Source: Rhineura floridana (Eukaryota > Chordata > Lepidosauria > Squamata > Rhineuridae). Taken from it: a DNA stretch of 64,000 nt. A program made the translations under genes and the position numbers. This document shows positions 43,390 to 54,638 of this stretch, piece by piece; the stretch's first letter is position 1; every line of letters starts with the position of its first letter. The stretch lies in assembly GCF_030035675.1 (NCBI RefSeq), contig NC_084491.1:27631801-27695800 (forward strand), read 5' to 3'. The notes beneath the pieces were generated by a model. It made no database searches. It was not told the origin of the DNA and was given only the letters and a program-made list of their open reading frames with translations.

Positions 43390-44095
43390 TTTTAAGAACA
43401 TAAGAAGAGCCTGCTGGATCAGGCCAGTGGCCCATCTAGTCCAGCATCCTGTTCTCACAGTGGCCAACCAGGTGCCTGGGGGAAGCCGGCAAGCAGGACC
43501 CGAGTGCAAGAACACTCTCCCCTCCTGAGGCTTCCAGCAACTGGTTTTCAGAAGCATGCTGCCTCTGACTAGGGTGGCAGAGCACAGCCATCACAGCTAG
43601 TAGCCATTGATAGCTCTGTCCTCCATGAATTTGTCTAATCTTCTTTTAAAACCATCCAAGCTGGTGGCCATTACTGCATCTTGTGGGAGCAAATTCCATA
43701 GTTGAACTATGCGCTGAGTAAAGAAGTACTTCCTTTTGTCTGTCCTGAATCTTCCAACATTCAGCTTCTGTGAATGTCCACGAGTTCTAGTATTATGAGA
43801 GAGGGAGAAGAACTTTTCTCTATCCACTTTCTCAATGCCATGCATAATTTTATACACTTCCATCATGTCTCCTCTGACCCGCCTTTTCTCTAAACTAAAA
43901 AGCCCCAAATGCTGCAACCTTTCCTCGTAAGGGAGTCGCTCCATCCCCTTGATCATTCTGGTTGCCCTCTTCTGAACCTTTTCCAACTCTATAATATCCT
44001 TTTTGAGATGAGGCGACCAGAACTGTACACAGTATTCCAAATGCGGCCGCACCATAGATTTATACAACGGCATTATGATATCGGCTGTTTTATTA
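43390..44095 (-). mobile_element. CR1 LINE, 3' part with intact reverse transcriptase C-terminus
   Basis: The minus strand frame (44073-43597, 158 codons) reads MVRPHLEYCVQFWSPHLKKD, IIELEKVQKRATRMIKGMER and VQLWNLLPQDAVMATSLDGF. This is the CR1 reverse transcriptase C-terminus. The 3' UTR follows and ends near TTCTTATGTTCTTAAAA. The undamaged frame suggests a recent, 5'-truncated insertion. Confidence 0.9.
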
Positions 44096-44384
44096 TTTAA
44101 CTTTAAATAATAACTTTATTTTAAGTTGTTGGTCTTTCTTAATAGCAAATAAAATAAAATGGGTTATTGAGTGAGATTAGGTCATGGGGTGTCAAGGTGG
44201 GGGCGTCTAACTCGGTTTGTCTGGAAATGCCAGGAATCAAGTTTCTATTTGAACATGGGAGTTTATTTGCTGGTATTAGACCAGTTACTCTCTACCTTAA
44301 TGTACCCGAAAGGGTGTTGCTGTTGAGATAATGGCAAATAGGCTTAGAAAACTAAATAAGATTCAGTTGAGTCATTGTTCTATC

Positions 44385-44495
44385 TTTGCCAGCATCTGTG
44401 CCCTGAGATCTTTTGAACTGGAGATAGCAGGGATTGAAACTGGGACTTTGTAAATGCAAAGCATGCCTCCTACCAGTGAGCCATACACTTCCTAT
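44385..44495 (-). mobile_element. tRNA-derived SINE, tRNA-like part, old
   Basis: GGGATTGAAACTGGGACTTT GTAAATGCAAAGCATGCCTC CTACCAGTGAGCCATACACT T. Confidence 0.6.
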
Positions 44496-44654
44496 AGAGG
44501 TGGACTAAACACGTAATAAATAAGTTAGTTGGATATGGTTGTCCACTATATAAAACTATACGACAGATAATTGTCCTCTTTATTGGACTCGCCATACAAC
44601 ATGCATGATATAAAAATTACCTACTGCTTTGAATATGCAACTACTTCGTAAGAG

Positions 44655-44795
44655 GAAGCTGTGTCAGTCTGTTGTAGCACAAACAACATAGAGCCTTGTG
44701 GCACCCTGGAGACTAACGACTTTATTATGGCATAAACCTTTTGGACTGGAGTACTCTGCATCAGATGCATGAGGTGTAAGCCTCATTTGGCAGGT
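44655..44795. repeat. Interspersed repeat of unknown class
   Basis: AGAGCCTTGTGGCACCCTGG AGACTAACGACTTTATTATG then TCTGCATCAGATGCATGAGG. It shares its first part with pieces at 24095 and 25400. Confidence 0.5.
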
Positions 44796-45080
44796 GTATA
44801 TATACCCATTATTGGAATGGGTGGGTGGGATTGTAAGTAATGAAATTTGAGGGAAATGAAATGCAAGAAGTACAGACTTTGTGTCAATTATGCTAAAGCT
44901 TATATGTGGCAACATTGTTACAGTGAGAACTTGCAAAGCAGTTCTAATGGTAACAAACATTGTAGCATCTGTAAGCTAATTAACACCTGTCATAGGACAA
45001 AAACCATGAATTACTAACAGCCTGGGGCTTACTCCTACCCCCTTCATGTGAGTATGATTGCAGCCTGATTTGGTGTCATT

Positions 45081-45198
45081 CAGGGGTGGGGAGTCTGGTC
45101 CTCCAGACGTTGGACTTCAGTTCCCATCATCTCGAGTCACCATGGCAATGGTTGTAGTCCAACAACATCTGAAGAATCATGTGTTCCCCATTCCTGGT
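45081..45198 (+). mobile_element. Palindromic MITE, family A
   Basis: CAGGGGTGGGGAGTCTGGTC CTCCAGACGTTGGACTTCAG ... GGTTGTAGTCCAACAACATC TG, ending CCCCATTCCTG. The inverted ends are clear. Confidence 0.8.
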
Positions 45199-45717
45199 AT
45201 AATTGAATAAATGGTTTGAGAGAGGCTGTGAGACTTGTGTTCCTCTTGGTTTTACCCCAAGTAGCTGTATATTCACATATATATAGGCTTTTTTCTATAT
45301 ATGTTGGAGAGTCTTAGGATATATAGGACAGAAATTTGTTCTTTGATTTAATGGGTGAACTGATCCAATTGCCTTATCTACACTCCAGTTGCCTTATTTA
45401 GGCTACAATTCTATGCAGTGTATATACTGATCCAAGAGTTGAGTCCCATTAAACTCAATAGGACTTGCATTTGGCATGCATAGGATGGTACAATTATTTA
45501 TGGAAATAACATGCTCTGAGAGACATTGGCATTCAACATACATTGGGAATTGGGGGTGCTACTTCATGTATACAGCTGATACTGGGTTTTTTCCTGTAAC
45601 ATTTTACAGCTGTTGGATCCTTATTCTAGCTCTGCTTCCTGTAATTACCTTTTGCCTTCCCACCCAATTGCTACAGCTCATCTAGAGACACCCTGTGTTG
45701 CAGTGAAGCTTATTTCC

Positions 45718-46000
45718 TGATAATAATAATAATAATAAATAATAAATTTAATTTCTGTGTCGCCTATCTGGCCAATGGCCACTCTAGGCGACGTACAACA
45801 GTTAAAACACAGTAAGATAAAATACAATGGTACAATATAAAAACAGTAGAAAAACAATACAGCAGCAGACAATGATATTAAAACAGGGTAGGAGGCAATT
45901 CAATCTAGTAATTAACCCTCCCCGGAAATCCCAAAGGCCTGTTGAAAGAGCCAGGTCTTTAAGGCTTTACGAAATGTATTTAGGGAAGAGGCATGCCGGA
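45718..46000 (-). mobile_element. L2-like LINE 3' end, minus orientation
   Basis: (AAT)n then AATTTCTGTGTCGCCTATCT GGCCAATGGCCACTCTAGGC, a 3' UTR, and GCCTGTTGAAAGAGCCAGGT CTTTAAGGC, which on the minus strand matches the LINE C-terminal coding end. Confidence 0.65.
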
Positions 46001-46247
46001 GATCCATATGCTCTTTCACTTTATGATCAGTGGAATTTACCTAGTCGCTTATGTATACTCTATCAAGTAGACATATATTCAGATGACATGGGAAGCTCAA
46101 CATCACAAGCCTGAACAAATCCTATGCTCTTAGACTTTATCCTAAATATTTAAAGAGATGTCAAAAGAGGGTAAGCACTTGTTGCTAAGACTCACCAGTC
46201 AGGACAAGAAACAGTGGCTTTAAATTTTAGTATGGTAGGCTTAAACT

Positions 46248-46343
46248 GAGGCTACAATCCTAAACATACTTACAAGTGACTTTTGCTACGATCAATGAGG
46301 TTTAATCCCAAATTAAGCCTGTGTAGGATTGCAGTCCTAATGT
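46248..46343 (+). mobile_element. Short palindromic element, family C
   Basis: GGCTACAATCCTAAACATAC TTACAAGTGAC ... AAGCCTGTGTAGGATTGCAG TCCTA. Both ends are present and inverted. Confidence 0.65.
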
Positions 46344-46999
46344 AAACCGTTGGGCAATGGAATAAAATACACTAGTATCCTACAGTAGAATGGAATGGAG
46401 CAGATGACATAGAGATACTGGGTTTTTCCTGTAACATTTTACAGCTGTTGAATCCTTATTATGAGGCCTGTTCATCACTAGGCTGAGCATATAAAGAGTG
46501 TGTACACAGTACACAGGCAGTCCTAACCTCAGACTGCTGCTTGTAGTTGCTAGAAGCCACTGTATTTATAAAAACTTCTCAGGGTTATTCTTGAAAAAAA
46601 TTGGCATCAAGCTCCCAGATCTGTTGGTGTGACAGGGCTGATTCACATATAGAACTCATGATGCAGTGATCATGTGAGAAGATTGCTTGGTCACCTTCAC
46701 CGGTGGCAGGCCAATCATGTTCAGCCACTGCCCTATAGAGAATTTGGGTTTGGGAAATGTATTGGAAAGTGCCATTTACAAAGCAGCATTTAGAAATCTG
46801 GCTCTGTACATGAGCCTTTCTACAAGAACCTGGGGATTCATTAGATGCAAGTTTTTCACTGTCCTTTTCCTGTAGCCACCACATACCTCTAAGTCACGCA
46901 AATATTTTTCACACTGTATCCTGTCCTGCCTCCAAACAGCTTAGGTCAACATATGAAAGGCTTCTCGCAACAAACAGGTGAGGTAGGTTAGGATGAGAG

Positions 47000-48930
47000 A
47001 TGTTCAGTTGCTAAAGGCTACCTGCTGAAAATCAAGCTCAGTGGAAACTTTATTCAGATTGTCCTGGTCCATTACAAGTTATATCATACTGGCTATAGAG
47101 TTATAAAACTTTGTTCCTCTTGATTAAAGGCATCTTCAAGATATTAAGCAGGGAGATTGCTTTGCTGGGGAAAATGTAGTCAAGTGCCAGTCTGAAAAAG
47201 GGAAAGCAATGAACCTGGAACAAATTTGAAGCATATTGAGAAAGCTGCAGTCTTTCTATAGTGGAAGAGGATATCCTCACTCAGTTTGTTCCTTCCACTT
47301 TCTGCAGCAGGCAGAATTATGCAAGTGAGGCTTGTGTCAGTGTCCTGTGTTGGAGAGAGTCCTGCCTGGAGCTTCACTTTGGAATGTTCCCTTCCTCCTG
47401 GTTTTTGCCTTTTCCCATGGGGGCTAGAGGGACACGCACGCACACAGTCACACACTCCCACTCTCTCCCCCCCTCCCGTAGAGAGAATGTACATATTGGG
47501 AGGAGAGTGGAATCAGAGAGGAGTACCATCCCTGGATGTGCCAGTAACATGTTGGATAATGGAGGGCAGTCCCTCACTGTCAGTAGATTCTCGGAGGGGC
47601 ACTTCGATGGGGAATAAAGTTACTGCTAGTAGGCATCATGTCCTCAAGAAGCAAAGAGCTCCCCAAGCAGTGGGACTGCCTGTTTGCTGACCACAGATCA
47701 GGGTGTGTTCCTCACTAGAACCTTGGGCAACTGTGAGCACCAGTGGGATGTGGTGGCTGCTTTGGGAGGAGGCCCAATCTCTGCACATGGGGACTAGCGA
47801 GAACCTCATTCTTTGCTGGTAGGGTTGAGTTGGGAGTAAGAGGGCACTGTTGCTGGCCAGGTCTCCCTGCCACCAAAGTCACAGATGCCCAGTTGACTCC
47901 CTCCACCTAGTTTTGGTGTGTGCAGTAAATGCCACAGAGATGCCATTGTGAGGCGTCCTTCCCTGGCTCTCCCTGTCAGGTTCCTACCTGCTCGTGGTTA
48001 CTGCCTGTCTCTAGGCACCACCAGGGACTCCACCAGTCCGGACCGCTCTCTCTTATGATTTCTCTCCCTGCTCTAGCACAGATCTCAACAGATCCCCCTG
48101 CTAGGCAACCACCAGTAACGTCCCAATACTAGTATTCCCAGAGACTCTGAATATTGGTATTGTTATTCTCTTCACCGCTGCCACCATTTGTTACAGTTCC
48201 CCTTCAGCCTTGGTCATTACCTTACCCTCCCTTCTGGTCTGTGAAACCCCAGCCAAGGATCAGGCCTTTGGTAAACCAAATTAAGTATTTATTACAGATA
48301 ACAAAGCTAACAAGATTAACAAGATTTCTTCTTAAGGCACATAAGCATATGGTTTTACTCAATACTAATCCGAACTCCACCTCCCTCCTGGTAAACAACT
48401 CTCTAAACCCCACCAAGCAATCCACTCTTTCTCTTCTCCCCCCAGATTCCACAATTTACCACCTCACATTCACCCAGATTTACCTGTCATCCTTTCATTT
48501 ATACTGTCAGCCATTTTAAACATTCAGCCAATCATCAAGCATTCTATTGCCCATTCACTCCCCCTCCTCTTTCACTACTTACCATGTATACTCTAAACAA
48601 CCAGCACTTACCATATATACACTAATATATAGGAACATCACAGCCATATCAGGGATAAGGTCCCAAGTCACTGTTGTGGCCCCTACCCTAGATGGGAGGA
48701 GGACTGGTCCCTGCACCCACTCTCAATATGTGCTTATAATAAGTGGGAGATTCCTTTATGGGGAGGAGGGGGCAAACAGACTTCTTTTTTAAAAGGTAGT
48801 GAATCTAGCAGGAGTGCAGCTGACTAAGAAAGTTGTAGTTCCAACAAACGTGACAGCTATAGGATTGCTTGGAGTATATATGTGTGTGTACACACACACA
48901 CGAATGAATGAACAAACCATTAGTATTGGT
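47000..48930. other. Unassigned stretch, pyrimidine-rich from 47.9 to 48.6 kb
   Basis: No conserved exon or recognised repeat is seen. From about 47930 to 48620 the + strand is strikingly poor in G. An open frame of 121 codons at 48154-48519 has Ser/Thr/Leu/Pro-rich composition that follows from the base bias, not from coding. It lies between the RPUSD4 promoter and the PUS3 3' end, so it would be intron 1 of HYLS1 if HYLS1 starts at 42.8 kb. Confidence 0.4.
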
Positions 48931-48934
48931 GTAG

Positions 48935-49034
48935 ACTCCAGCTCCCATCAGCTTCAACCGCCATGGCCATCGTTCAGGGATGATAGCTGTAGTCTCAGGA
49001 ACATCTGATGGGCACCGTGTTGGCTATCCCTGCA
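48935..49034 (+). mobile_element. Palindromic MITE, family A, decayed
   Basis: TAGACTCCAGCTCCCATCAG CTTCAACCGCCATGGCCATC ... ACATCTGATGGGCACCGTGT TGGC. Confidence 0.55.
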
Positions 49035-49348
49035 TTAGCAAAATGGGGTCTCACATTTTCTGGAGGAGTCTGAAGGCCGTGGACAAAACCTGAATCATTA
49101 GGCTGGCTGCTTAGAATATAGTTTTTCTTAAGCAGTGGCAGCCTAATTGCTTATTCCTCTCCATACTGTTACTCTCATCTCCAGAATATTGCTATGGCAA
49201 CAATAAATTGCTTACTGTTGTTTTAAGAGCCTGAGATGCTTTCAGTGGATGTAACAGTAGGAAGAGAACCCAGAGACAATACTGCGATTCACCAATATTT
49301 CTAAAACAACTTGACAACATTTGCTTTTGGCTATTATATAATAAAATG

Positions 49349-49397
49349 TTTATTTCTTAAACACAAAACATTTAGTGGGATGCTTGTATTCTTTATT
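49349..49397 (-). terminator. Likely PUS3 poly(A) signals
   Basis: On the minus strand, AATAAA occurs at 49397-49392 and again at 49354-49349, about 50 and 90 bases after the PUS3 stop codon. Confidence 0.5.
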
Positions 49398-49443
49398 TTA
49401 AAAAAAATCAAATGAATATCCCTGCAGTCTTGGATGACTACTT

Positions 49444-52400
49444 CTACTCCAGAAGAGGTTCTTCTATCTGCTTGGTGAAAGAGAGTTGATCTGGAATCTT
49501 GTTTGAACTCATACAGACCCTCTTTGCAGCTTGTTCTGGGACTTCGTTGCCTGCCTCTGCACTTTTGCTGTGGTTGCTCTGAATTTCCATCTGTTCATCT
49601 GCTTCCATTTCAGCGTGTTTTGATTTTTTCAAGTGTGGAAGTTCAATGCGTCCCCTACGCACAAAGTGACTGATGCGAGACTCCAACCCTTCACATTTTG
49701 GGCGATCCATTAGTGGTTTGTACTTGCGGGCTTTTGCTCCCTCTATTAAAGCACTGATCTGTTTGTAGACTGGGGGCTTTAGCTCTCTCCAGAGAAATGT
49801 TACCTTGTTGCTTGAACCTGAAAAGGTAACAATGGTCAACTGGTCAGCAGAAAGTCACGTTTTACATAGCATGCTATTCACCAATTGCCTCTGTCCTCTT
49901 TGAAATTGCTTTAATATGTACCCAAATATGTGATAACTAGAAAGGCCCCCGGTGTCACTGACTTAGCAACAGGGAATACTGTTAGAAGTCTACAGAACCC
50001 TGCTTCTCCTACCTGTTTCTGCAGGTATCTCAGCAAAATCTAGCCCCTGTAACATGCTGTACAGCATATGAGTTTTAACAGCATGGTTGGCCCAAAGCTG
50101 CTGTAAGTGAGTGACATTAAACTCCTGGACTTTCCGATCGTAGATCCACTGGATATTTTCAAACTCGCAGTCGTACAGAACTAGGGGAAATTCCACTGCC
50201 ATACTGCAAGACAAAAGAGAAAATGAGATGTTAAGGAGCTTATATCAGATGCATATGACTTTTTAAAAAAAGGAAGTGCATGCATAAGCAACATCCATGA
50301 GCTAATCTCTTGCTGTGTTTGAAGATGTGCAACATCATTCACATCAGTTGTATGTACATCTATGTTGTACTTATCTGGGCCCCATTAGATACCTGTGGAT
50401 ATAGATGGAGGTGTGCATCTTCATCAAGGGCTGATGTTCTCGCACAATAACCTTGCTTGCAAGCAGCTAATACTGAATTAGAGCTGTATGCTATAAAGCC
50501 TGTTCCTAGGTATTTAATCATGTGCAAAAGCATGAACACAAATGTACTTGGTGAAGGTGGAGCCATGTAACTGTGGATCCTACATGCTTCTTCTCAAGCT
50601 TGTTTACATAGGACAACATGAAGTTTAATGCATCAAAAGAAAATTGATTCTGGGATCAAATGTCCATTAACATTTTTGACTGTATTGACTGTATCAACAA
50701 TTTAAGACAGTAAGAATACTAAGCTTGATGGAAAGTCATGCTTTGATTGCAGGGAAGAATGTTCAACAGCTAAAGGCTACTGTAGAAATGCAGTTTTCCA
50801 TTATTGCTATTAGCCCAAGTACACCATTAACCTTGTGCAATATGAAGCAGTGATGATTCCAGTACACATAAAACAACAGGGCCCAATCTTTCTGTGCCAC
50901 AAGATGAAATATGAGAGAGTGCAGTTTTACTGCACATCTATAGGTTCCCTTTCATATCTGATCCCCAAGATCTTGATGTGTTTTTGCCTGCCGGCTGATT
51001 ATACTAAGCAGCAAGGAGAAATGTGGCATTGGAGAAACTACTTAAGAGGAGCTACCAATTTGTGAAGAGCTACACAAATCCCTTTTGCTGCCCTGGGCTC
51101 CTACTGGGAGGAAGGGCAGGATATAAATCAAATAAATAAATAAAATATCTATTTTTTATTTTGCTTAGCAAAGACAATGCAAAGTCCTGGCACACCCTAA
51201 AGACTGGCATGCATTTTTATACGCAAGACGGTTTCATTGGATATGAACCCACAATACATTTGTTGCTCTTTAAGGGGCTATGATGATGGCTCGCAGCTCA
51301 GCGACAGGACAGAAGCTGTGCATACAAAAAGTCTCAAGTTCAGTCCCTATTGTCCCTGGTTAAAAATGGACCTTGAGTGTCAAGGCTGGGAAAGACGTCT
51401 GAGATTTACAGTCACTGCTAGTCTGTACAATAAGATTGAGTTACACGTAAAATAATTGTCTTCTGAAGACTTGTTAATTTTTTTTTTGAATTTCTTTTCC
51501 AAATCATACCTGTATTGTGGCTTTCTAGGGTTATTCTCTATATCCAGTAGCTTATCAATAATTTCTGGCTTCTCCATCCTTTGTCCAATCAGGAAGAGGA
51601 TAGCCATCATGCAACGGACCTGGTGATAGAGGAATGCTTGGCCTGTCACTTCAAACTGGTACATTTGGAAAGGGTTGTGTTGCTCCATTTCCTCTTCTCT
51701 GTTCACACACTTTACCTCTGCAGTAAGAACTGTTCGTTGAAAGTTGGTCACACCATTGGCTACGTCCATCTTGCATAGATTACGAAAATCATGGGTCCCC
51801 ACAAACTTCTGAGCTGCAGTATTCATGAGAGCTACATCTAGATCAGCATGAGGAAAGAAATAACGATAGGTCCTTTTGAGGCAACTAAATCTAGCACTGA
51901 AGCTGGGATCTACTGGGGCCCAAGCCAGTATCCGAATGTCAGGAGGGAGCACCTGGTTCAAGATGTGGGTGTACAGAATCTCCTCTGGAGTATCTGTGGC
52001 TACGTCCTTTGTGGTACCCTCTGGTTTATTTACTGCTTTGTCCTCTGAAAGGTTTGAACGGAGGTCCAGGGAGATCACCTGAAACATTAGGGAAGGCTTA
52101 TATTGCGGAGATAGATATGACAAAACACAAATGTTAGTCATACTCAGAGTAGACCCACTGAAATTAATGGACATGACTAACCATTAATTTCAGTGGGTTT
52201 ACTTTCAGTAAAATGTAGTTGAATATAACCCTAAGATTTTATTATTATTATTATTATTACTACTACTGAGAATTCTTCAAATGAGATTATGTTGGTGAAT
52301 AGCTTATTTCAAAGACTATTTGGACTGCAACTGATTTGGTGGTAGATCTTAATTTGCAGTCATTCTCAATTTCATGGATAACTCACACCTCAATCCTATA

Positions 52401-53500
52401 TACACTTTCCTGGAAGTAATCCCCAATGAATGAGTTCTGACATTTTGCCAAGTGTCAGTATATTTAATACCCAGTATTCAGTTCCACACCACAGACAGGC
52501 TCTCTTGAGATCTAAACTCTGAGCTAAGGAGGAGCATCACAAAAGGTAATGGAGCTGATCCCCCTTTAATTCAGGTGCTCTTACAGCGCTAAGCTAAAAT
52601 CTCCCCTCTGTGAATGGGGATGGAATTTTCTTCTTTCAGGGGTTGCGTGCACAAATTTCCTAGAAATTTGTAAGGGATGGTTGCAAGTTTATGGTCGACT
52701 TTAGTGTGGCCAAATATTTTTCCCTTTTTTATTTTGTCTCATCTTCCCCCTCTCCCTCTTTTGCTTAAAAAAAAAAGTTGTCTTCGTAGTGTGTTCTTTG
52801 GCTTTCTCCCAGTCTATTATTATTATTTTGCTTCTTAGTCACTTGTTAGCCAAAGCTCTGCAAAGCAATTTACAACATTTTAAAAACATATATGTAAGTT
52901 ATACTATAAAAACAGAAGAAAATAGCCCCCAGAGCAGCCCCAGGGAGCTTTGGCAGCATGCCAGGAAAAAATCATCATCTGAGTCTATCAAAAGCCAGGG
53001 AAGGAAGATCTATCCCCCAGGAAAGGAAGGGTCCCCTGCCTAACTGGAAAACCTCTTTGCCTGCTGAGTTGAACAGATGGGCTTTTCAAAAATAGCAGTT
53101 GGACAGATGCCGCACTCACCTGCCCAAAAGCGCTGACTCCCTTGTCAGTGCGCCCACAGCGGTGATAGTTGGAAGTCTGCCTACTGTCCACCAGCCGGGT
53201 CTTGCTTAGAGCCTCAAACAGCTTCTCTTCAATAGTATTGTTGGTGTTTTCCTGGCTAGCAAAGCCCTGGTATTCCCAGCCCAGGTAGGCTATCTTCAGT
53301 GCCACATGCCTCCGGCCATAAGCGCTGAAATCAAATGGCCGCTGCTGACGTTTTTTAATCTTTCCCGATGCTGGGAGGCCACCTCCTGTGCCTGCCGCCG
53401 CCTTGCTGTCCAAGAGCTTTTCTTGCAGCCTTTCCACAGTCTCTTCCAGTTCCTGGACCTTCTTCAACAGCTTCTCTGTTTCTGCCCCATCTCTGGCCAT
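49444..53500 (-). CDS. PUS3: tRNA pseudouridine(38/39) synthase PUS3, 4 coding exons, 504 aa
   Basis: A TruA-family enzyme that isomerises uridines 38 and 39 in tRNA anticodon stems. Exons on the minus strand: 53500-53120, 52078-51510, 50203-50013 and 49817-49444 (1515 nt, phases agree). Residues 7-33 are predicted coiled coil. Matches to human from memory: AFDFSAxGRRHVAL-like block, YLGWEYQGFASQENTNNTIE, SRQTSNYHRCGRTDKGVSAF, THILNQVLPPDIRILAWAPV, FSARFSCLKRTYRYFFPHAD, GQAFLYHQVRCMMAILFLIG and YKPLMDRPKCEGLESRISHF. Asp119 in GRTDKG is the catalytic Asp. The human protein is 481 aa; the C-terminal tail is longer here. The start codon is 11 bases after a splice acceptor (TTTTTTCATAG), so a 5' non-coding exon must lie upstream, probably near 59.1 kb. 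Confidence 0.97.
51080..51146 (+). mobile_element. L2-like LINE 3' tail
   Basis: TGCTGCCCTGGGCTCCTACT GGGAGGAAGGGCAGGATATA AATCAAATAAATAAATAAA. It lies in PUS3 intron between the second and third coding exons. Confidence 0.7.
51280..51450 (+). mobile_element. tRNA-derived SINE, old copy
   Basis: GGCTCGCAGCTCAGCGACAG GACAGAAGCTGTGCATACAA, then CAAGTTCAGTCCCTATTGTC. The A-box and B-box regions can be aligned with the SINE at 22336, with many changes. It lies about 60 bases from a PUS3 exon. Confidence 0.55.
52128..52222. mobile_element. Palindromic element, family B
   Basis: TACTCAGAGTAGACCCACTG AAATTAATGGACATGACTAA CCATTAATTTCAGTGGGTTT ACTTTCAGTA. Two perfect-looking arms meet at CATGACTAACC. 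It starts about 50 bases from a PUS3 exon. An (ATT)n run follows at 52240. Confidence 0.75.
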
Positions 53501-53967
53501 AGTGAGAATCCCTATGAAAAAACTGATGTGAGGTCTCAGCAGGAGTTTCTAGTATTGTTCAAACTTCTTATTTGCTGCTGGAAGCTAGTCAGTGGGGGAA
53601 TGTCAACTTGTTATCCAAGTTGTTGCTTTTCTACCTACACAGCATGTGTGGTCTTAATGTTGTACTTCCACTATTGAAAAGCGAGTGCCTGTTTTTTTGC
53701 ATTTACTGAAAAATTCATTCTAATTCCCTGTAGGCTTTGGGGGACATTGGAATTTTTACAATGGCTGCAAGGTGTGCAGGAGAGGAGGGGTCCTTTCTTG
53801 ACAGCCATGTGCTACTTGGAGCAGAGCTGAATCACTAACCTTTATCCTGCCCATACTCAAAGTGGAGCTGCTTACATTGTTGGTATAAACTGCCTTCCTC
53901 ATTTTGCTATGGTTTAGTGGTTTTCAGGTCTTTTGTCTTTAGCAAACCCTGTCAATATCATGCAGAG

Positions 53968-54099
53968 CATGGGTGAGAAACCTGTGATCCTAGATGTTGC
54001 TGGGTTACAACTCACATCTTACCTATTAGACCTTATGGCTGTGGGCTGATGGAAAGTGGACTTCAGCAAGATCTGGAGGGTCACAGGTTCCTCACCCCG
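53968..54099 (+). mobile_element. Palindromic MITE, family A
   Basis: GCATGGGTGAGAAACCTGTG ATCCTAGATGTTGCTGGGTT ACAACTC ... CAGCAAGATCTGGAGGGTCA CAGGTTCCTCACCCC. Confidence 0.75.
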
Positions 54100-54607
54100 A
54101 CCTAGATTGTTGAGGGATATTGCAGAGGCTTCCAGGATTTGTTCTACACGCACAGTTCATGTGAGATGTTGGCTGGCCCTCTTCGGTCTCACGGTTGCTC
54201 AGTGTAAACTGAAGGTACACCCTAAAGCATACTTAACACTCGCCCACTGTTGTCTGCTTGGGGAAAAGATTTCAAGTTGTGGGCAAACTACCTTTCAGGG
54301 AATCTTGTCCACCATTAAAAAAAAGATTGTGGAATGCCTGATATATTATCAAGCAACCATAGGATTTGCTGGAACCCACTGGTATAGCTAATAACCGTGT
54401 AAGACTGAACACATTCTCACATGTACTGTGAAGGGAATAGCATAGCACAGCAGGACTCAGGGTTTTGTACTAGATCCTAAGTTGACTTAAGTGAAAGTAC
54501 ATGCTTGCTAGAGATAAACTAATGACTATTTGGTCGGTGAAAGATTTAGCAATTAAACTTGCTCTAGTATAACACACTGTGTGAGAATTGGCATCCTTCT
54601 TTTTCAG
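54100..54607. other. Sequence upstream of the HYLS1 exon
   Basis: No CpG island or promoter-like sequence is seen directly in front of HYLS1. It ends with the polypyrimidine tract and acceptor CATCCTTCTTTTTCAG, so it is intron. Confidence 0.6.
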
Positions 54608-54638
54608 AATTGGTAACTTCACCAAGCAAAGCACAGCA

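Noticed and set aside
47286-47690. A 134-codon open frame with a Cys-rich N-terminus
   Set aside because: No homology was recognised, and overlapping frames of similar length occur on both strands, so it is not distinct from chance.
48154-48519. A 121-codon Ser/Thr/Pro/Leu-rich open frame
   Set aside because: The composition follows from the G-poor strand; no homology, start context or splice sites support coding.
49807-49839. Upstream extension of the last PUS3 exon (MTIVTFSG)
   Set aside because: It crosses a clear acceptor (CCTTTTCAG), and the phase requires the exon to start at 49817.
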